Positions 28,944 through 38,312 of a stretch of 64,000 nucleotides of DNA are shown here, piece after piece. The position numbers were made by a program, and so were the translations under genes. The first letter of the stretch is position 1. Every line of letters begins with the position of its first letter. Location: contig NZ_JAHTBN010000003.1 in NCBI RefSeq assembly GCF_019166065.1, positions 248,001-312,000 on the forward strand, in the 5' to 3' direction. The notes under the pieces are model-generated. The model was given only the letters and a program-made list of their open reading frames with translations. It was not told the DNA's origin and searched no databases. Source of the stretch: Candidimonas humi (lineage in GTDB: Bacteria; Pseudomonadota; Gammaproteobacteria; Burkholderiales; Burkholderiaceae_B).

Positions 28944-30170
28944 ATGATCGCGCCTGGCATGGTGGTGGTGGGCGCCGGCCAGGCCGGCGGCTGGGCCGTG
29001 CGCACCCTCAGGGACGAAGGCTATCAGGGGCCGATTCTGCTGTGTGGAGCGGAACTGCATGCGCCTTACGAACGGCCTCCTCTGTCCAAGGGCTTGTTGC
29101 GCGGCCATACGCCGCCCGCCGACCTCGAGCTGTTCTCCGAGCAATCCCTGGCGGATCTCGGCGTGGCGTTCTTGCCCGGCGCGCGCGTGCGGCGCCTGGA
29201 TCCGGCTGCCCGGAATCTGGCACTGGCCGACGGCCGCGAGTTTGCCTACGAGAAGCTGCTGCTGTGTACCGGGGGCAGGGCGCTGCGCCCTGCCTTGCCC
29301 GGAGCCGGACTGCCGGGTGTGCGTACGCTGCGCACGCTGGACGACGCACAAGGCCTGGGCGCCGCGCTGCAAGGCGCAGGCCGTCGCCTGGCGGTGATCG
29401 GCGGCGGCTGGATCGGGCTGGAAGTGGCGGCCACGGCACGCCAGATGGGTTGCCAAGTCACGGTGGTGGAGGCTGCGCCCTCGTTATGCAGCCGCAGCCT
29501 TGCGTCCGAGGCTGCGGGCCTGATCGCCGCACTGCATCGGGAGCAGGGGGTGGACATTCTCGTGGGCGAGGCCGTCGCCGCGGTGGAGCAAGATTCTCGA
29601 GGCCTGCGCGTATTGCTGAATTCGGGCAAGGCGCTGGACGCCGATATAGTGGTGCTGGGCACCGGCATGCAGCCCAACGACGAGCTGGCCCGCGAGGCGG
29701 GGCTGGCCTGCGACCGCGGTGTCGTGGTCGATGCGCATTGCCGCAGTTCCGATCCCCACATTTTTGCGGCCGGGGACGTGGCCGTCATCGAGCATGCCAG
29801 GGCCGGTGGGCGCCTGAGGCTGGAATCCTGGCAGAACGCCCAGGACCAGGGCTGCGCCGCCGCCCGTGCCATGCTGGGCCTGCCGGGCGAGTACCAGCCT
29901 GTGCCGCTGCTTTGGTCCGAACAGTACGACGCAATGATCCAGATCTGCGGCTTCGTCGGCCAGGCGGTGCGCACCGTCATGCGCGGCACGCTTCAATCCG
30001 GCAAGCTGCTGGCTTTCGGCCTGGACGCCGAATCGCGGGTAGTGATGGCAGTGGGCCTGAACGCCGGCCGCGATTTCCGCGATGCGCGGCGTTGGGTCCA
30101 GGAACATCGCCGCCTCGATCCCGATTCTCTGCGCGACCCCCGCGCGCCCCTGGCCGGGGCCGCCGCCTGA
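28944..30170 (+). CDS. FAD-dependent ferredoxin reductase
   Basis: 408 residues from the ATG giving MIAPGMVVVGAGQAGGWAVR. FAD motif VVVGAGQAGG, NAD motif RLAVIGGGWIGLEVAA and the second FAD segment HIFAAGDVAVIEHA place it in the BphA4/putidaredoxin reductase family. It passes NADH electrons to the adjacent ferredoxin. An earlier in-frame start overlapping the ferredoxin gene is possible but lacks family sequence. Confidence 0.93.
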   Translation: MIAPGMVVVGAGQAGGWAVRTLRDEGYQGPILLCGAELHAPYERPPLSKGLLRGHTPPADLELFSEQSLADLGVAFLPGARVRRLDPAARNLALADGREFAYEKLLLCTGGRALRPALPGAGLPGVRTLRTLDDAQGLGAALQGAGRRLAVIGGGWIGLEVAATARQMGCQVTVVEAAPSLCSRSLASEAAGLIAALHREQGVDILVGEAVAAVEQDSRGLRVLLNSGKALDADIVVLGTGMQPNDELAREAGLACDRGVVVDAHCRSSDPHIFAAGDVAVIEHARAGGRLRLESWQNAQDQGCAAARAMLGLPGEYQPVPLLWSEQYDAMIQICGFVGQAVRTVMRGTLQSGKLLAFGLDAESRVVMAVGLNAGRDFRDARRWVQEHRRLDPDSLRDPRAPLAGAAA

Positions 30171-30205
30171 GGCGCCAGGCGCTCACCATAATCCGGAGAC
30201 TTCTC

Positions 30206-30631
30206 ATGAGCCCCTCGTTTGACGACGCCGATTACCATGCTTGTGCCCGGGCGACGCTTTCCTTTTTCCATGCGCTGGATACGCGCCGCTACGAGGATGT
30301 GGCCGCGCTCATGGCGAGGGACGGCGTCTGGCTGCGCCAGGGGGTGGAGCTGGCCGGCCCTGCCGCTGTCCTGGCGACTTTGCGCGCGCGGCCGGCCGCG
30401 CGTGCCACCTGCCATGTCGTCACTAATCTGCGCGTCGAACCTGGCGAGGCCCAGGCTGGCGGCGAACCTTTGCGTGCACAGGTGTATTTCTACCTGAGCG
30501 CGTACGACAACGGTGATGAGCAGGGCATGCGCCTGGTCGCCATCCGGGACTGTTGCGACGAGCTGGTCAAGACGCCGCAGGGCTGGCGCATATCGCGCAA
30601 GAGCAGCCGCAAGCACCTTCCCGCGGAATGA
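30206..30631 (+). CDS. SnoaL/NTF2-like protein
   Basis: 141 residues from the ATG giving MSPSFDDADYHACARATLSF. An alpha+beta cone-fold pattern (FHALDTRRYEDVAALMARDG VWLRQGVEL in two blocks) resembles SnoaL-type isomerase/hydrolase proteins and Rieske beta subunits. A related gene is at 37881-38309 (shared DVAALMA/GVWxRQG). It could be an accessory or pathway isomerase. Confidence 0.8.
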   Translation: MSPSFDDADYHACARATLSFFHALDTRRYEDVAALMARDGVWLRQGVELAGPAAVLATLRARPAARATCHVVTNLRVEPGEAQAGGEPLRAQVYFYLSAYDNGDEQGMRLVAIRDCCDELVKTPQGWRISRKSSRKHLPAE

Positions 30632-30805
30632 GCCAGGCACGGCGGCGCAAGGCTGGGCACCTGTTTTTATTTATATCCATCCATATCGACATAGGCTTTC
30701 ATATAGACATCGACACCTGAAGCGCATGGGTCGCGATTCCTGCGACACGTTCAATCCACACAACATACCTACATACATATATATACGGCATTGGAGGAAA
30801 CCATC

Positions 30806-31792
30806 ATGTATTCGAAGAAAACAATCGCGCTCTGGCTGGGTGCCGGTCTGCTGGCCTGTAGCGCCGCAGGCCAAGCTTGGTCCCAGGATGCTGCGGCGTG
30901 GCCGCAGCGCGCCATCACGCTCATTGTTCCGTTCCCCGCGGGCGGGGGTGGCGATACGCTGGCGCGCCTGGTGGCCGACCCGCTGTCGCGCCAGCTCGGC
31001 CAGCCTATCATCATCGAGAACCGGCCTGGCGCCGGCGGCAATATCGGCACTGCCACGGCCGCCCGCGCCAAGCCGGACGGCTATACCCTGTCCTATGGCA
31101 CCAATGGCACCGAGGCCATCAATCACTGGCTCTATAAGAACCCCGGCTACTCCCCCAAGGACTTCGAGCCTGTTTCGCGCTTCACCGTCATTGCCGCAGC
31201 TGTGGCCATAAACCCCAGCGAGCCTTTCAAGACACTCAAGGATCTAATCGCCTACGGCAAGCAACATCCCGGCAAACTGACTTGTGGCTCGGCGGGCAAC
31301 GGCACCACCTCGCACCTGGCCTGCGAACTGCTTAAGCAGATGACTGGCGTGGACATCACCCATATCCCATATCGCGGCGGTGCGGCGGCGCTTACCGACC
31401 TGCTGGGCGGGCGGATTTCCATGCTCATCGACGTCATGCCCAATCTGGAAGGGCAGATCAAGGCCGGCAAGGTGCGCGCCCTGGCTGTCACCACCAAGAA
31501 ACGGGTTGATTCCAATCCCGATATTCCTACTGTCAGCGAAGCCGGTGTCCCGGGCTACGCTTTCTTTGCCTGGGACGGTTTGTACGCGCCCAAGGGCACG
31601 CCGACGGCAATATTGGACAAGCTCAACAAGGCCGTCCATACGGTACTGAGCACGCCGTCCGTCGAACAGTCATTGCAATCGCGCGGCGCGATCCCGTCGC
31701 CCACCAGCCGCGTGGAACTGCAGAAATTCGGCGCCGAGGAATACGCCCGCCTGGGAGAGGTGGTGAAGAAATCGGGGGCGACGATCAACTGA
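30806..31792 (+). CDS. Bug-family periplasmic solute receptor
   Basis: 328 residues from the ATG with GGAGGAAA upstream, giving MYSKKTIALWLGAGLLACSA. Signal peptide, then the Bug core PQRAITLIVPFPAGGGGDTL, IIIENRPGAGGNIGTATAAR and DGYTLSYGTNGTEAIN. As last gene of the aromatic operon it likely binds the aromatic acid or a breakdown carboxylate. Confidence 0.94.
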   Translation: MYSKKTIALWLGAGLLACSAAGQAWSQDAAAWPQRAITLIVPFPAGGGGDTLARLVADPLSRQLGQPIIIENRPGAGGNIGTATAARAKPDGYTLSYGTNGTEAINHWLYKNPGYSPKDFEPVSRFTVIAAAVAINPSEPFKTLKDLIAYGKQHPGKLTCGSAGNGTTSHLACELLKQMTGVDITHIPYRGGAAALTDLLGGRISMLIDVMPNLEGQIKAGKVRALAVTTKKRVDSNPDIPTVSEAGVPGYAFFAWDGLYAPKGTPTAILDKLNKAVHTVLSTPSVEQSLQSRGAIPSPTSRVELQKFGAEEYARLGEVVKKSGATIN

Positions 31793-31890
31793 GCCCATGC
31801 CCGGGCTGTACGCCTGAGCGCATGCTGCACACCGACCCGAGCTCATCCGACAGCCCGGACCGGCGTAAGGCGGTTCGGGCCTGGCAAGCG

Positions 31891-32127
31891 CTACTGCACA
31901 TGCCAGGCGTCGCGCTTCTTGCGGGCGGATTCGATCTTGCCCAGCATATCGACCTTGGCCTTTAGGCCGCGGATCTCGTCGATCAACAGGTCCACGAGGG
32001 CGAATCGCTCGATTTGAAGCACCCCGAAGGGGTTGGTGTCGATCCCATGCGCCTGCAGCTCTTCCATGAGTTGCTGGTAGTCGCCGTTGATGCGGCTCAG
32101 TTGGTTCTGAGTTTTTAAATGGCCCAT
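31891..32127 (-). CDS. Small hypothetical protein
   Basis: 78 residues from the ATG giving MGHLKTQNQLSRINGDYQQL. It is helical and charged, with heptad-like C-terminal part (LLIDEIRGLKAKVDMLGKIE), suggesting a coiled coil. No family recognised. It is isolated between the Bug gene and ddl. Confidence 0.55.
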   Translation of the reverse strand: MGHLKTQNQLSRINGDYQQLMEELQAHGIDTNPFGVLQIERFALVDLLIDEIRGLKAKVDMLGKIESARKKRDAWHVQ

Positions 32128-32434
32128 GTCGCCTCCACCTCTTTTCAACTGCGTCAATCTTTGTTGTCGCAGTCCGTAACATTCTACGCGCGTCCAGGCG
32201 TATGGGCACAGTTCATATTAAAAAGGAAGTCGATGGCAACGTTTACTATTTGGTAGATAGTTACAAATAGTTTCGTTTTCTCGAAGAGGCCGGCCTCGGC
32301 CGAGGGCGGCCATGGGAATGCGCCGGCGTGGCAGCCCGCGGAGAGCCGGCCCGCCGCGGCCCGGTGCCTCTTATATTTGCAGCCCGAAATCAGGGAAATC
32401 AGGGAAATCAGGGAAATCAGGGAAATCAGGGAAA
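32128..32434. other. Intergenic region with AT-rich patch and 9-bp tandem repeats
   Basis: No gene seen. An AT-rich patch (about 32210-32275) contains a CTATTTG/CAAATAG stem. At 32386-32438 there are 5.9 copies of the 9-mer GAAATCAGG, ending at the ddl stop codon. The repeat probably varies in copy number by slippage. Confidence 0.8.
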
Positions 32435-32438
32435 TCAG
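32386..32438. repeat. Tandem repeat, 9-bp unit x 5.9
   Basis: Unit GAAATCAGG in exact copies at 32386, 32395, 32404, 32413, 32422 and a partial one at 32431. It touches the last codons/stop of ddl on the minus strand, so copy changes alter only the 3' untranslated region. Confidence 0.95.
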
Positions 32439-33541
32439 AGGATCGAGGTTTTCAGCGCGCTGTCTTGGGCATGCCGCTCCTGTGCCAGTTCTATCAAGCG
32501 GGTAATCAGCTCGGTATAAGTCATCCCGCTGGCCTGCCACAGTTTGGGGTACATGCTGATGTGCGTGAAGCCGGGCAGGGTGTTCACCTCGTTGATGATT
32601 ACCTTGCCTTCCGGGGTCAGGAACACGTCCACCCGCGCCATGCCGGCGCAGTCCAGCGCCAGGAACGCTTCGACGGCAATGCGGCGCACCTCGTCGCTGG
32701 CGCGCGCATCGATATCGGCAGGCACCACTACCGCGGCGCCGTCGTCGTTGATGTACTTGGTGTCGTAGGAGTAGAACTCGTCGTGCAGCACCACTTCGCC
32801 GCAGACGCTGGCTTGCGGGTTCTCGTTGCCCAGCACTGCGCATTCGATCTCGCGGCCGGCGATGGCTTGCTCTACCAGCACCTTGTGGTCGAATTCCAGG
32901 GCCAGGGCGATGGCGCGCCGGAACTCTTCCTCGTTGCGCACCTTGCTTACGCCGACCGACGATCCCATGTTGGCGGGCTTGACGAACAAGGGCAGCCCCA
33001 ACTCGGCTGCCACTTCGTCGAAGCGCGCCCGCGCCGCCGAGCCGCGCGAATACGCCACGAAGGGCGCCACGGCCAGCCCCGCGTCGCGCAGCAGGCGCTT
33101 GGTGACGTCCTTGTCCATGCAGATCGCCGACCCGAGCACGTCGGAACCGACAAAGGGCAGGTTGGCCATGCGCAGCATGCCTTGCAGCGATCCGTCTTCG
33201 CCTTGCGTGCCGTGCACGATGGGAAAGATGACGTCGAGCTGCCCCAGCCCAGGGCCGGGCGCGCCTTGCGTGGCGACCAACTGGTGTTCGTGCTTGCCGG
33301 GCACCAGCGCCACTTCTACGTTCGAGCGGTTCAGCGCGATCAGCGCAGGGTTCTCGGCGTTGAGCAGGTAATTGGACGCGTCGTTGACGTGCCATTGTCC
33401 TTGCTTGTCGATGCCGATCAGCGTGGCCTCGTAGCGGGACTTGTCGAGCGCGTCGACGATGTTCCTGGCCGATTGTAGAGACACCTCGTGCTCGGCTGAT
33501 TTGCCGCCGAAGATGATGCCGACCCTGGTTTTGCCGCCCAT
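32435..33541 (-). CDS. ddlA: D-alanine-D-alanine ligase, DdlA type
   Basis: 368 residues. Makes D-Ala-D-Ala for peptidoglycan with ATP. Landmarks: [74 protein letters not shown]. The length and [16 protein letters not shown]-terminus fit the DdlA branch; a DdlB is usually found in the mur cluster, so this is probably the second copy. Confidence 0.93.
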   Translation of the reverse strand: MGGKTRVGIIFGGKSAEHEVSLQSARNIVDALDKSRYEATLIGIDKQGQWHVNDASNYLLNAENPALIALNRSNVEVALVPGKHEHQLVATQGAPGPGLGQLDVIFPIVHGTQGEDGSLQGMLRMANLPFVGSDVLGSAICMDKDVTKRLLRDAGLAVAPFVAYSRGSAARARFDEVAAELGLPLFVKPANMGSSVGVSKVRNEEEFRRAIALALEFDHKVLVEQAIAGREIECAVLGNENPQASVCGEVVLHDEFYSYDTKYINDDGAAVVVPADIDARASDEVRRIAVEAFLALDCAGMARVDVFLTPEGKVIINEVNTLPGFTHISMYPKLWQASGMTYTELITRLIELAQERHAQDSALKTSIL

Positions 33542-33735
33542 GTGTATTTCCTCTGTCCGCGACGGCGATTCGATCCCGCCGTCCAGAACGCATCATACAT
33601 GGCCGGGGGTGTGCCGGACGCCGGGCGGCGGGGCCGCTTGTATCAAACTCTTGGGGGCTGTCATGGGAAATTGCGGGAAGCTCGCGCTTCGGCCCGGGCT
33701 TCCGAAGCCGGCCGCTCCCGGCCCGGCTCCTGCCC

Positions 33736-33763
33736 AGGTCGAGGTCGAGGTCGAGGTCGAGGT
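33736..33763. repeat. Short hexanucleotide repeat
   Basis: AGGTCG in about 4.7 copies in the gap between ddl and the NCS2 permease gene. The rest of the gap (33542-33830) shows only GC-rich sequence without a gene. Confidence 0.8.
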
Positions 33764-33830
33764 AGATGCTCCAGGTCCGGCCCCGGCCTCGGCGCAAGAC
33801 CATGGGCCGGCACGAGGCCAGGTAGCGCTT

Positions 33831-35609
33831 TCAGTGGTTGAAGTGCAGCCGCAGGTAGGAATATTTGCTGCGGCTGCCGCTGCCCAGGCGATCGGCCAGC
33901 CGCGTGAGCAGCACGTGCGAGACATTGAACAGCGCGGTTTCGAGCGCCGCGTGGAAGGTATCGTCATCCGCCTCGAGCACGTTTTCCTCCAGCTTCTTCT
34001 GGTCGGCCGCGATGGCCAGCGCGGCGCCGCTGTGCAACAGCTCGATGTTCAGGTTGAATTCGTCGAAGCTGCCGCGTACCCCCGTAACCCGCCGGCCCTG
34101 GCCTGCGGCCGCGATGGCCTCGGACGCCTCGAGCGCCGCTTGCGCGGCGCGTACCGCGACGTCGCGCCGGGCGCCCCAGCTTGCGCAGTGGTCTTCGACG
34201 AAATCGACGACTCTTCTGCCTATATTGGCCGCGGGCGTGTCTTGCGCCAGGTCGAGCTGCGCGGATTGCTTCACGCCCAGCCGGAAGATCACGTTCAGGA
34301 TGACCGCGGTAACCCCGCCCACCACGATGCCGTTCTCGACCATGAACCTGAAGGATTGCGGCACCAGTTGCGCTATGCCGGGCAGGAACATGACGCCCAC
34401 GCCCGTGACGAAAGACAGGCCGATCATGAATATCGCGCGCGAATCCATGGAGCGCGCCGAGATCAGTTGTATGCCCGAAACAATGAGATAGGCCGCGGCA
34501 TAGACCTCGACCGCGCCGATGATGGGCCGGGGGATCAGGGTCAGGGCCAGCGACACCTGCGGCAGGAACGCGATCAGGCCGATCAGCACCGCGGTCGTCA
34601 GGCCGACCCAGCGGGAAGTCGAATGGCTGATGTGGTTCACGGCGATATTGGTCGACGACGTGGTGCAGGGATACGCGCCCAGCCACGCCGTAATGAAGTT
34701 GCCCAGCGAATTGGCGAATATGCCGGCGCCCACCATGCGCATATTGGGCCGGTGCCAGTTGGAGTCGTTCATCTTGTGCACCAGCACTACCCGGCCGAAG
34801 GTGCACAACTGGGTCATCAGCGACAGCACGGCAATGGCGCCTATGATGCCGGGATCGACATCGAATACCGGCTTGGGCAAATGCGGCACGTCGAAGACGG
34901 GCGCGTCGGCCAGGGCCGAGAGCCCGTGCACCTTGCCCATCGCGGCGGCCAGTACCAGGCCCGCGAGGATGCCGGTCAGCAGCGAGAACAGCTTGCTTTG
35001 CTTGGTGCCCCAGATGGACAGGCCCACGATCATCACCAGCGTGAAGATGCCGACCAGGGCATCGCTGCCGCTCAGGTGGACCATATCGGCCGACAGGCTG
35101 CCGGTTTCGGCCAGGGCCGGCGCGATCAGCGACAGGCCCGCCAGGCAAAGCACGACGCCGGCCACGGCCGGCGGCAGGATGGCGCGCAGATAAGGGAATA
35201 CGAAGCTGATCACCAGGCCTACCCCGCCGTAGATCAGTCCGACGATGACCATGGAGCCGAAGCCGTATTTGGCGAGAATCGCGCCCAATATGGCGACGAG
35301 CAGCGACGTGGGCACGTGCACCAGCAACAGGCCCGAGCCCAGCCGGCCGCCCCAGGCCTGCAGGAAAGTGGCGACGGCCATGCTGAGCAGCGTCGCCGTT
35401 ACCATGCTTTGCGTGGCTCGCGCGTCCAGGCCGCCGATCTGCGCCGCCGCCAGGACATAGGCGATCAAGGTCAGCGCAGTGGCGATGTGCTGGATCGACA
35501 GTGTGGCCAGCGTCAGCGGGGGCGGAAGCTCGTCCGAAGCGTAGGCCAGGTCGCGCGGACGCTTGAACGGCGGAGTGGGAGGCAGTTTGATATTCGGAAG
35601 GATGGCCAT
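33831..35609 (-). CDS. NCS2-family nucleobase:cation symporter with C-terminal extension
   Basis: 592 residues. Residues up to about 445 carry 12-14 hydrophobic helices with NCS2 landmarks (QSMVTATLLSMAVATFLQAW, the Q/N signature region IGAVEVYAAAYLIVSGIQLI). Substrate is uracil, xanthine or uric acid-like. Typical members end near 430-470 residues; here a soluble 115-residue tail follows (RRVVDFVEDHCASWGARRDV to the end) without recognised family, possibly regulatory. Confidence 0.9.
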   Translation of the reverse strand: MAILPNIKLPPTPPFKRPRDLAYASDELPPPLTLATLSIQHIATALTLIAYVLAAAQIGGLDARATQSMVTATLLSMAVATFLQAWGGRLGSGLLLVHVPTSLLVAILGAILAKYGFGSMVIVGLIYGGVGLVISFVFPYLRAILPPAVAGVVLCLAGLSLIAPALAETGSLSADMVHLSGSDALVGIFTLVMIVGLSIWGTKQSKLFSLLTGILAGLVLAAAMGKVHGLSALADAPVFDVPHLPKPVFDVDPGIIGAIAVLSLMTQLCTFGRVVLVHKMNDSNWHRPNMRMVGAGIFANSLGNFITAWLGAYPCTTSSTNIAVNHISHSTSRWVGLTTAVLIGLIAFLPQVSLALTLIPRPIIGAVEVYAAAYLIVSGIQLISARSMDSRAIFMIGLSFVTGVGVMFLPGIAQLVPQSFRFMVENGIVVGGVTAVILNVIFRLGVKQSAQLDLAQDTPAANIGRRVVDFVEDHCASWGARRDVAVRAAQAALEASEAIAAAGQGRRVTGVRGSFDEFNLNIELLHSGAALAIAADQKKLEENVLEADDDTFHAALETALFNVSHVLLTRLADRLGSGSRSKYSYLRLHFNH

Positions 35610-35756
35610 GGCTGGTTTTCTTGGCGGCGAATCTGTGCCGAATGTCTCGATAGTAGCATGTGATTACATAGGTATTACATGCTTACTTTTATGGGGCTAC
35701 AGGCTTTTGCCGGCGAATGGGCCGGATTGAAAGCACTTGACGGCGCTTGCAGGTTT

Positions 35757-36683
35757 TCAGGCGTCGGTGCGCGGCTTGTCCCAGGATTTGGGCGTCTTGG
35801 CCCAGGCCTTCAGGAAATCCAGGAACACCTGAACCCGCATGGGCAGGTTTTTGCGCGACGAGTAGATGGCATATACATACAAGCCCGGCGGTTCGTAGCG
35901 GGGCAGCACCACTTGCAATTTGCCTTGCTCTATTTCTTCGGCGAGCATGTAGTAGGGGTGCATGGAAATGCCCATGCCGGCCAGGGCCGCTTCTTTTAGC
36001 GCATCGCCGAAATCCGCGCGCAAGGGGCCTTGCACCCGTACCGACACAGGCCCCTCGGGCCCCGTGAAATTCCAGGCGCCCGTGGGCGATTTGTTCCAAT
36101 TGACCAGACACTTGCAGCGCATCAGGTCGCGCGGATGCTGGATCGGCGCCACGCTTGCCAGGTAGGCTGGCGAGGCCACGAGCGCTTGCGGGGCTTCGGC
36201 CAGGGGAATGGCGATGAAGCTGGCGTCCTTGAGCACCGGCACGATGATGATGCCGACGTCCAGGCCTTGTTCGATAAAGGTCTCGTGCTTGCGCACGGTC
36301 AGCAGGCTTTGGGCGATTTGCACATCCGGGTAGTGCGCGTGGAAATCCTTGATGACGGGCAGCAGCCTGCGCGTGCCGAAGCTCGGGGGCACCCCCACGC
36401 GCACCACGCCGGCCACGTCTCCGGACAAATCGCTCACCGACTCGTGCATGTCGTCATAGCGCTGCACCAGGTCGCTGCCGTTTTCCAGCACTTGCAAGCC
36501 CGCGGGGGTCAGGCCCAACTGCTTGGTAGTGCGGTTCAACAGCTTGACCCCGAGCGATTTCTCGAGCCACGCGATCTGCTTGGAGCAAGTGGCACGCGAT
36601 ACGCCGAAATGTTGTGCAGCCCCGGCAAAACTATTGCGCCGGGCGACTTCCAGGAACATGCGTAGGCAGGTGAGCTCGTCCAT
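35757..36683 (-). CDS. LysR-family transcriptional regulator
   Basis: 308 residues. N-terminal HTH: LRMFLEVARRNSFAGAAQHF, GVSRATCSKQIAWLEKSLGV. Effector domain of the CrgA-like subgroup (ADFGDALKEAALAGMGISM). It is divergent from a Bug receptor gene 193 bp away and is probably its regulator. Confidence 0.93.
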   Translation of the reverse strand: MDELTCLRMFLEVARRNSFAGAAQHFGVSRATCSKQIAWLEKSLGVKLLNRTTKQLGLTPAGLQVLENGSDLVQRYDDMHESVSDLSGDVAGVVRVGVPPSFGTRRLLPVIKDFHAHYPDVQIAQSLLTVRKHETFIEQGLDVGIIIVPVLKDASFIAIPLAEAPQALVASPAYLASVAPIQHPRDLMRCKCLVNWNKSPTGAWNFTGPEGPVSVRVQGPLRADFGDALKEAALAGMGISMHPYYMLAEEIEQGKLQVVLPRYEPPGLYVYAIYSSRKNLPMRVQVFLDFLKAWAKTPKSWDKPRTDA

Positions 36684-36876
36684 CGAAGCCCCTCATTGTT
36701 TCTTATCTAGAAATTCCAAATTTTAAGGCATCGCCTTGTTGCCCGGTGCTCGCAGACGCATAATTTCGTCACCTTTGTTTCTTGTTCGTGCCGTCTTGCG
36801 CCGATGGCCTGATGTGCTTGTCATTACGTTGATCATCTGGCGCGCCGGTAAGCCAATAAATATGTGGAGACCCTCT

Positions 36877-37860
36877 ATGCCGCGTTTTTCCATGCGCCGC
36901 CGAATTTCCGTGCTGGCTTTCGCTATTGCCGCATCCGGCGCGTATTTTTCTGCTCAGGCTGAAAACTTCCCCGATCACCCGATACGGCTGGTCGTCGCCT
37001 ATGCGCCGGGCGGCGCAACCGATACTGTCGGCCGCATGCTGGCCCATGAAATGTCGGCCAGCCTGGGCCGCGGCATAGTCCTGGAAAACCGGGCGGGCGG
37101 CGGAACGCTGGTCGGCACCGAATACGTACGCCGGTCTGCGGCCGATGGCTACACGCTTTTGTTCGGTACCAATGCCTTTGTCATCACTCCCTTGCTGCAC
37201 GACACTGCAACCTACGATCCCGTCAAGGATTTCCAGCCCGTAGGGCAGGCCACCGAGCAATCGCTGGGAATATTGGTGACCCCTCGCTTGAAGATTCATA
37301 CGGTGCAGGAATTCATAGCCTACGCGAAGGCGCATCCGGGCAAGGTGAATTTCGCGTCTTCGGGTGTCGGATCCGCCCAGCACCTGGCGGGCGAGGCTTT
37401 CGCCAAGGCCGCGGGCATCAAGATGATGCATGTGCCCTACAAGGGAACCGGCCCGGCCATGATCGACCTGTTGGCCGGCCGCGTCGACGTCATGTTCAGT
37501 TCGCTGGTGGGAAACATGAAGTACGTCGAGGACGGCAGGCTGGACTTGATCGGGACCACGGGCCTGCGCCGTTCTCCCGCGACGCCGAAGGTGCCTACCG
37601 TCGACGAGAGCGGCCTCAAAGGCTTCCAGGCCCATACCTGGCAAGGGATCCTGGCTCCGGCCGGAACCCCTGCCGCGGTGGTGGCAAAGTTGCATGACGC
37701 GCTCGTGCAAGCCGGCAAGTCCCCGAAAATCTCTGACGCGCTTGCCAAGCAAGGCATGGAGGTGCACGTCACGACCCCGGCTCAATTCCATGATCTGTTG
37801 GTGACGGAGTCGGCGCAGTACAAGGACGAACTCAAGCATACCCAGGGCGCCTTGCAGTAG
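36877..37860 (+). CDS. Bug-family periplasmic solute receptor
   Basis: 327 residues from the ATG with GGAG seven bases upstream, giving MPRFSMRRRISVLAFAIAAS. Signal peptide, then PIRLVVAYAPGGATDTVGRM, IVLENRAGGGTLVGTEYVRR and LLAGRVDVMFSSLVG. Convergent with the SnoaL/FAH/hydroxyacid oxidase/TauD cluster, for which it may deliver substrate. Confidence 0.94.
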   Translation: MPRFSMRRRISVLAFAIAASGAYFSAQAENFPDHPIRLVVAYAPGGATDTVGRMLAHEMSASLGRGIVLENRAGGGTLVGTEYVRRSAADGYTLLFGTNAFVITPLLHDTATYDPVKDFQPVGQATEQSLGILVTPRLKIHTVQEFIAYAKAHPGKVNFASSGVGSAQHLAGEAFAKAAGIKMMHVPYKGTGPAMIDLLAGRVDVMFSSLVGNMKYVEDGRLDLIGTTGLRRSPATPKVPTVDESGLKGFQAHTWQGILAPAGTPAAVVAKLHDALVQAGKSPKISDALAKQGMEVHVTTPAQFHDLLVTESAQYKDELKHTQGALQ

Positions 37861-37880
37861 CGGGAAAGGCTGGGCAGGAA

Positions 37881-38309
37881 TCAGTCTCCGAATTTGCGCC
37901 GGGACTGCTTTTCCTGGACCAGCCAGTCGCCGGCCGGTGTCCGGACCAGGCGTTCTTCATGTATCGAGATCGACAGCGGCGTGCCTAGCGGCACCGGCCC
38001 CGAGGGCGGGGCCGGCGCATCGTGTCTGTATACCAATGTCAGATAGCGGGCTTGCGCCAGGCCGGGGTCGACGATATCGATTACCAGGTTCTGCACCATA
38101 TGGGCGGTAGTGCGCCCCGCCGGACGCTTGGCCAAGGCCGCGCGCACCTGGGCCGGCCCGCATAGGGCTGCGCCTTGCCGATGCCACACGCCTTGGGACG
38201 CCATGCAGGCGGCCACGGCGTCGAAATCCGAACTGTCCAGCGCCAAATAAAAACGCTGTATCGCTTGCTGGCAATCCATGATGGCTGCCAGGCGTTCGAT
38301 TGCGGTCAT
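37881..38309 (-). CDS. SnoaL/NTF2-like protein
   Basis: 142 residues. Similar in plan to the protein at 30206 (AIMDCQQAIQRFYLALDSSD, ACMASQGVWHRQGAAL, RTTAHMVQNLVIDIVD). Last gene of a four-gene minus-strand catabolic cluster, two bases past the FAH-like gene. Confidence 0.82.
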   Translation of the reverse strand: MTAIERLAAIMDCQQAIQRFYLALDSSDFDAVAACMASQGVWHRQGAALCGPAQVRAALAKRPAGRTTAHMVQNLVIDIVDPGLAQARYLTLVYRHDAPAPPSGPVPLGTPLSISIHEERLVRTPAGDWLVQEKQSRRKFGD

Positions 38310-38312
38310 GGC

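Noticed and set aside
32386-32438. CRISPR array
   Set aside because: The unit is 9 bp with no spacers; it is a simple tandem repeat.
36736-36876. N-terminal extension of the Bug receptor
   Set aside because: The extra residues precede a normal signal peptide, and a ribosome site matches the later ATG.
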